From contig JBBKWG010000253.1 in NCBI GenBank assembly GCA_037968835.1, positions 1 through 5,419 on the forward strand: a stretch of 5,419 nucleotides of DNA. The letters run 5' to 3'. The DNA comes from JBBKWG01 sp037968835. Lineage in GTDB: Bacteria > Pseudomonadota > Alphaproteobacteria > Rhodobacterales > Rhodobacteraceae. Position numbers and translations under genes: made by a program. Positions 5,299 to 5,419 of this stretch are shown piece after piece (the first letter of the stretch is position 1; every line of letters starts with the position of its first letter). The notes below the pieces were generated by a model. It made no database searches. It saw only the letters and a program-made list of their open reading frames with translations, and was not told where the DNA came from.

Positions 5299-5419
5299 AC
5301 CCCCAGCCGGTTTCGACGGCGCGCGCCCAGCTTTCCGCGCCTTTGTCGCGTGCGAGCGCTGCCATGCGCGCGGAATCGTAGGGGACAGCAACCAGTTCGG
5401 ACCCCCACTGGTCCCCGCC
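5285..5419 (-). CDS. C-terminal end of an unidentified protein (enters from the right edge)
   Basis: The last 44 codons and the TAA stop (5287-5285) of a gene whose start lies beyond the window. The visible peptide begins GGDQWGSELVAVPYDSARMA and ends WARAVETGWGFTPA. It reads as genuine coding sequence: the frame is open to the edge, third positions are mostly G or C, and the composition resembles a normal soluble protein with three Trp residues. The other minus-strand frame open here, running on to 4939, gives Arg/His-rich sequence and looks like a shadow. I do not recognise the family. The final 14 bp overlap the 3' end of the small membrane protein gene on the opposite strand. Confidence 0.7.
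   Translation of the reverse strand, partial: GGDQWGSELVAVPYDSARMAALARDKGAESWARAVETGWGFTPA

Noticed and set aside
1..5419. Mobile elements, CRISPR, tRNA/rRNA or defence genes
   Set aside because: No transposase or integrase motifs, no terminal inverted repeats with target duplications, no regularly spaced repeats and no tRNA-like cloverleaf were seen. All larger coding regions except the right-edge fragment have housekeeping or conserved-family identities.

Overview
The window looks like chromosomal DNA of an alphaproteobacterium, most likely Rhodobacteraceae (Rhodobacter/Roseobacter type). The reasons are the GC-rich coding sequence, a sigma-32 protein that resembles the RpoHI type of that family as I remember it, a small membrane protein of the kind annotated DUF6476 in Rhodobacteraceae, and close packing with start/stop overlaps. 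This assignment rests on recognising protein sequences, not on a database search.

Layout, left to right. Positions 1-1429 (minus strand) hold the end of a cell-wall/division (dcw) cluster: ftsW, followed with an ATGA overlap by murG, which runs off the left edge. FtsW polymerises lipid II into septal glycan and MurG makes lipid II, so the two are sequential steps and probably translationally coupled. A 125-bp divergent intergenic region (1430-1554) separates ftsW from a plus-strand FAD-dependent oxidoreductase of the HI0933/YhiN family (1555-2742), which has a GTG start and a strong AAGGAG site. That gene converges on rpoH. The 137-bp gap between them carries a textbook intrinsic terminator acting on the minus strand, for rpoH.

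Positions 2880-3776 (minus) encode the heat-shock sigma factor RpoH. A 204-bp AT-richer leader (3777-3980) follows, with a plausible promoter and a perfect TTTAC-A-GTAAA palindrome. Positions 3981-4994 (minus) encode an RluD-type 23S rRNA pseudouridine synthase. Its start codon shares a CATG with the start codon of the opposite-strand small membrane protein (4993-5298). That small gene overlaps at its 3' end with the 3' end of a minus-strand gene (5285-5419) that enters from the right edge and that I cannot identify.

All recognised genes are housekeeping: cell wall and division, stress transcription, ribosome modification and flavin redox. I see no mobile element, CRISPR array, tRNA/rRNA gene, prophage or defence locus, and no convincing sign of a new system. 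The points worth a second look concern gene packing and regulation: the shared CATG start, the small gene overlapped at both ends by antisense genes, the rpoH leader, the divergent gene upstream of ftsW, and the unidentified partial gene at the right edge.
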